Shown in pieces: positions 61,602 to 64,000 of a stretch of DNA of 64,000 bases; position 1 is the first letter of the stretch, and each line of letters begins with the position of its first letter. The notes under the pieces were generated by a model, which was given only the letters and a program-made list of their open reading frames with translations, made no database searches and had not been told where the DNA came from. Position numbers and translations under genes: made by a program. This DNA is from Taibaiella sp. (GTDB lineage Bacteria > Bacteroidota > Bacteroidia > Chitinophagales > Chitinophagaceae). Location: the NCBI GenBank assembly GCA_016786705.1, contig JAEUVV010000007.1, positions 1 through 64,000 on the forward strand, written 5' to 3'.

Positions 61602-62726
61602 ATGAGATTTATTGTTTCTTCCTCTGCTTTACTCAAAAACTTACAATTGGTTGGCGGTATCATTAGCTCTAATACAGTGATGCCTATCCTCGAAAACTTT
61701 TTGTTTGAATTAAAAGGCAATACATTGACCATTACCGGTTGTGACCTGGAAACAATGATTAAAACACACTTGGACGTCCAGTCTGAAAACGCTGAAGACG
61801 GCAAGATCTGTGTCACCTCTAAAATCCTGCTGGAATACCTGAAAAACTTACCGGACCAACCGATCAGTTTCAATATAAACAACAAAGACCTTACGATTGA
61901 GATCACCAGCAACTCCGGTAAATATAAAATCGGCGGCGAAAAAACGGATGAATACCCGAAAGAGCCTAACCCGGAAAATGCCAATACGCTCAACCTGCCT
62001 TCTTCAAGATTAGCGGAAGCGATCAATAAAACTATTTTTGCGACCAGCAGCGATACCCTGCGCCCTGCAATGACCGGTGTCTATTTTGAATTGAACGAAG
62101 GCGACCTGACCTTTGTAGCTACAGACGCGCATCGCCTCATCCGCCTGATGTACCTGGATATTACTCCTACACAAACAGGCAGCTTCATCGTACCCAGAAA
62201 GCCTTTACAACAAATGAAGAACTGGTTGCCTTCTGATGATTCAGCGGTAAGCCTTTCTTATACCGATACGCACCTGTTTATCAAATCAAACAATACGAGC
62301 TTAAACTGTCGCCTGATCGACGGTAAATATCCTCCCTACCGCGCCGTAATCCCGGCTGATAACCCATTCCTGTTAACCATCAACAGAACGGACCTGATCA
62401 ATGCCCTGCGCCGCGTGAGTGTATTCGCCGATAAAAGTACTACCCAGGTAGTTTTTGATATCGTTGGCAACACCGTTACCTTAAGCGCGCAATACGCGGA
62501 TTTCTCTTACGAGGGTAACGAAAAACTGAACTGCCAGTTCAACGGGGAAGACATGAAGATCGCGTTCAATGCAAGATTACTCGTGGAAATGCTGAATAAC
62601 CTGGAGGGGGAAGAAGTAGCACTGGAATTAAGCGTTCCATCAAGAGCCGGGATCTTCAAACCTACCGCTACCAGCGACAATGATGACCTGCTCATGCTCT
62701 TAATGCCATTAATGGTGAACATTTAA
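61602..62726 (+). CDS. dnaN: DNA polymerase III beta subunit (sliding clamp)
   Basis: The 374-aa ring-forming processivity factor. It begins MRFIVSSSALLKNLQLVGGI and shows three clamp folds (first to about 120, second around ATDAHRLIRLMY, third from RLIDGKYPPYRAVIP on). It ends in the hydrophobic LMLLMPLMVNI, the position of the MPMR(L) protein-binding edge in other clamps. Not next to dnaA here. Monocistronic with a terminator. Confidence 0.97.
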   Translation: MRFIVSSSALLKNLQLVGGIISSNTVMPILENFLFELKGNTLTITGCDLETMIKTHLDVQSENAEDGKICVTSKILLEYLKNLPDQPISFNINNKDLTIEITSNSGKYKIGGEKTDEYPKEPNPENANTLNLPSSRLAEAINKTIFATSSDTLRPAMTGVYFELNEGDLTFVATDAHRLIRLMYLDITPTQTGSFIVPRKPLQQMKNWLPSDDSAVSLSYTDTHLFIKSNNTSLNCRLIDGKYPPYRAVIPADNPFLLTINRTDLINALRRVSVFADKSTTQVVFDIVGNTVTLSAQYADFSYEGNEKLNCQFNGEDMKIAFNARLLVEMLNNLEGEEVALELSVPSRAGIFKPTATSDNDDLLMLLMPLMVNI

Positions 62727-62749
62727 AATAAAAAGCTACAATACATAAT

Positions 62750-62776
62750 AAAGCCGCAGTTTACCTGCGGCTTTGT
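62750..62776 (+). terminator. Intrinsic terminator of dnaN
   Basis: AAAGCCGCAG-TTTAC-CTGCGGCTTTG followed by TCTTT. Confidence 0.8.
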
Positions 62777-62881
62777 CTTTACCAGCCCATTCCCTACATT
62801 TATCGTTTTCTTACCATTAAAACCATTAAATTGCTATCCGAAGAAAAATTATTATTTCGTTAGCGTAGAAACTTTAATACT

Positions 62882-64000
62882 ATGAATTCAAATATTTTAT
62901 GGGTAGATGATGAGATTGAATCTTTAAAATCCCAGATGCTCTTTCTGAAAAATAAAGGTTATGAAGTCACCCCATTTACCAACGGCTATGATGTGCTGGA
63001 ATACCTGCGCAGCAACAAAGCCGAAGTAGTGCTCCTGGATGAAAGCATGCCGGGCATCACCGGCCTGGAAACATTAAGCCAGATAAAGGCCCTTTACCCC
63101 AGCCTTCCGGTCATTATGGTGACCAAAAACGAGGCCGAAAATATAATGGAAGAAGCCATCGGCGGTCAGATATCCGACTACCTCATCAAGCCGGTCAATC
63201 CCAACCAGGTATTGCTTTCCCTGAAAAAAATATTTGACAGCAAGCGCCTGGTATCTGAAAAAACCACCACGGAATACCAGAAAGATTTCAGGAACCTCTT
63301 TATGACCCTCAACTCTAACCCCAACCTGGAAGAGTGGAAAGACCTGTACAAAAAACTGGTGTATTGGGAAATTGAAATGAGCAAAAGCGACAGTCCCGAA
63401 ATGCTGGAAGTGTTCAATACCCAAAAGGTAGAGGCCAATAATGAATTCTATAAATTCGTTTCCCGCAACTATATCGACTGGATCAATAAAACAACTAAAG
63501 AATTACCGACCTTCTCCCATCAGCTCTTTGCCGAGAAGATCGCGCCTCATCTCAAAAAAGACAAGCCAACCTTTATTGTACTGATCGATAACCTGCGCTA
63601 CGATCAATGGAAATCTATAGAGCCGATCATCAATGCGCAATTCGCAACGATAGACGAAGATATGTTCTTCAGCATATTGCCGACTTCAACACAATACAGC
63701 AGGAACGCTATCTTTGCGGGCATGACCCCTTTGGAGATCGAGCAAAAGCTGCCTAAATACTGGAAAAATGATGACGAGGAAGGTGGCAAGAACTTGTTTG
63801 AAAAGGAACTTTTAGGCGAGCAATTAAAGAGGTTAAAACTGGATCATCTCAAATGGGATTACCTGAAGATCACCAATAATGTGGACGGTAAAGCAATGGA
63901 AGACAATATCCATAATTACCTGAAGAATGACCTGACTGTAATCGTATACAATTTCGTCGACATGCTTTCGCACGCGCGCACCGAAATGGAGGTCCTGAAA
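62882..64000 (+). CDS. porX: PorX-type response regulator with PglZ domain (partial)
   Basis: The first 373 codons are in the window; the gene runs off the right edge. Residues 1-120 are a receiver domain: acidic pair Asp9-Asp10 (WVDDE), phospho-acceptor Asp53 (LLDES), Thr81 and Lys103 (LIKPVNP). A helical linker follows (EYQKDFRNLFMTLNSNPNLE). From about 200 comes a PglZ/alkaline-phosphatase-like domain (PTFIVLIDNLRYDQWKSIEP, SILPTSTQYSRNAIFAG). This is the build of PorX, which regulates the T9SS with PorY and a sigma factor, and several T9SS cargo genes are in this window. Confidence 0.92.
   Translation, partial: MNSNILWVDDEIESLKSQMLFLKNKGYEVTPFTNGYDVLEYLRSNKAEVVLLDESMPGITGLETLSQIKALYPSLPVIMVTKNEAENIMEEAIGGQISDYLIKPVNPNQVLLSLKKIFDSKRLVSEKTTTEYQKDFRNLFMTLNSNPNLEEWKDLYKKLVYWEIEMSKSDSPEMLEVFNTQKVEANNEFYKFVSRNYIDWINKTTKELPTFSHQLFAEKIAPHLKKDKPTFIVLIDNLRYDQWKSIEPIINAQFATIDEDMFFSILPTSTQYSRNAIFAGMTPLEIEQKLPKYWKNDDEEGGKNLFEKELLGEQLKRLKLDHLKWDYLKITNNVDGKAMEDNIHNYLKNDLTVIVYNFVDMLSHARTEMEVLK

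Overview
The window is chromosomal DNA from a member of the Bacteroidota, most likely Chitinophagaceae-like. The reasons are TAnnTTTG promoters in front of many genes, almost no Shine-Dalgarno sequences, five apparently intact type IX secretion (T9SS) cargo proteins with C-terminal sorting domains, a porX gene at the right edge, small RRM RNA-binding proteins, and DUF3467. Assignment below phylum is inference.

Layout. 0-7.2 kb: a decayed T9SS tail, a secreted unknown, an S9 peptidase, a LysE-type exporter, prfC and a phytanoyl-CoA-dioxygenase-like protein. 7.5-9.9 kb: an accessory patch with two paralogous small lipoproteins, a 161-aa unknown, and three copies of a structured-RNA-like element. 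Three transcription units here (both lipoproteins and one RNA element) share a 20-21-bp motif placed exactly 18 nt upstream of a GANNTTTG box, which looks like one small regulon. 9.9-18.4 kb: three large secreted T9SS cargo proteins. 18.8-19.1 kb: two more copies of the RNA element. 19.2-24.75 kb: an AT-rich, integrase-less island inserted in the 3' end of a tRNA(CAT) gene and bounded by an imperfect 21-bp direct repeat; it carries a 655-aa unknown, a frameshifted excisionase-like HTH gene and a KilA-N antirepressor-like gene. 24.9-38.9 kb: housekeeping genes (DUF3467, guaA, glycosyltransferase, DUF922, transglutaminase, serC, ABC-F, acyl-CoA synthetase, Crp/Fnr regulator, DUF4260), with an 0.85-kb tandem-repeat array at 29.2-30.05 kb and a sixth RNA element in the leader of the Crp/Fnr gene. 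38.9-42.7 kb: an XRE regulator behind five ~22-bp operator-like repeats, then an AT-rich AAA-ATPase/DUF4435 fusion resembling a single-gene PARIS (AriAB) anti-phage protein. 43-51.4 kb: a 1432-aa T9SS adhesin-like protein and a TPR-AraC regulator with near-identical promoter/leader regions, then a fatty-acid desaturase. 51.7-53.1 kb: a stress/cold RNA-binding cluster (CsbD-like, CspA, two RRM proteins). 53.4-64 kb: two tRNA-Phe genes and a tRNA-Phe fragment, a frameshifted WG-repeat gene, another T9SS cargo, a DEAD-box-type helicase, dnaN and the start of porX.

How the genes fit together. PorX regulates the T9SS, which exports the cargos at 9.9, 12.4, 15.5, 43.1 and 56.5 kb. The TPR-AraC regulator probably controls both itself and the 1432-aa cargo through the shared leader. 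The accessory layer consists of the tRNA island, the PARIS-like gene, MITEs, and a dispersed structured RNA with a T-loop-like hairpin. The RNA family together with its dedicated promoter motif is the strongest candidate for something undescribed.
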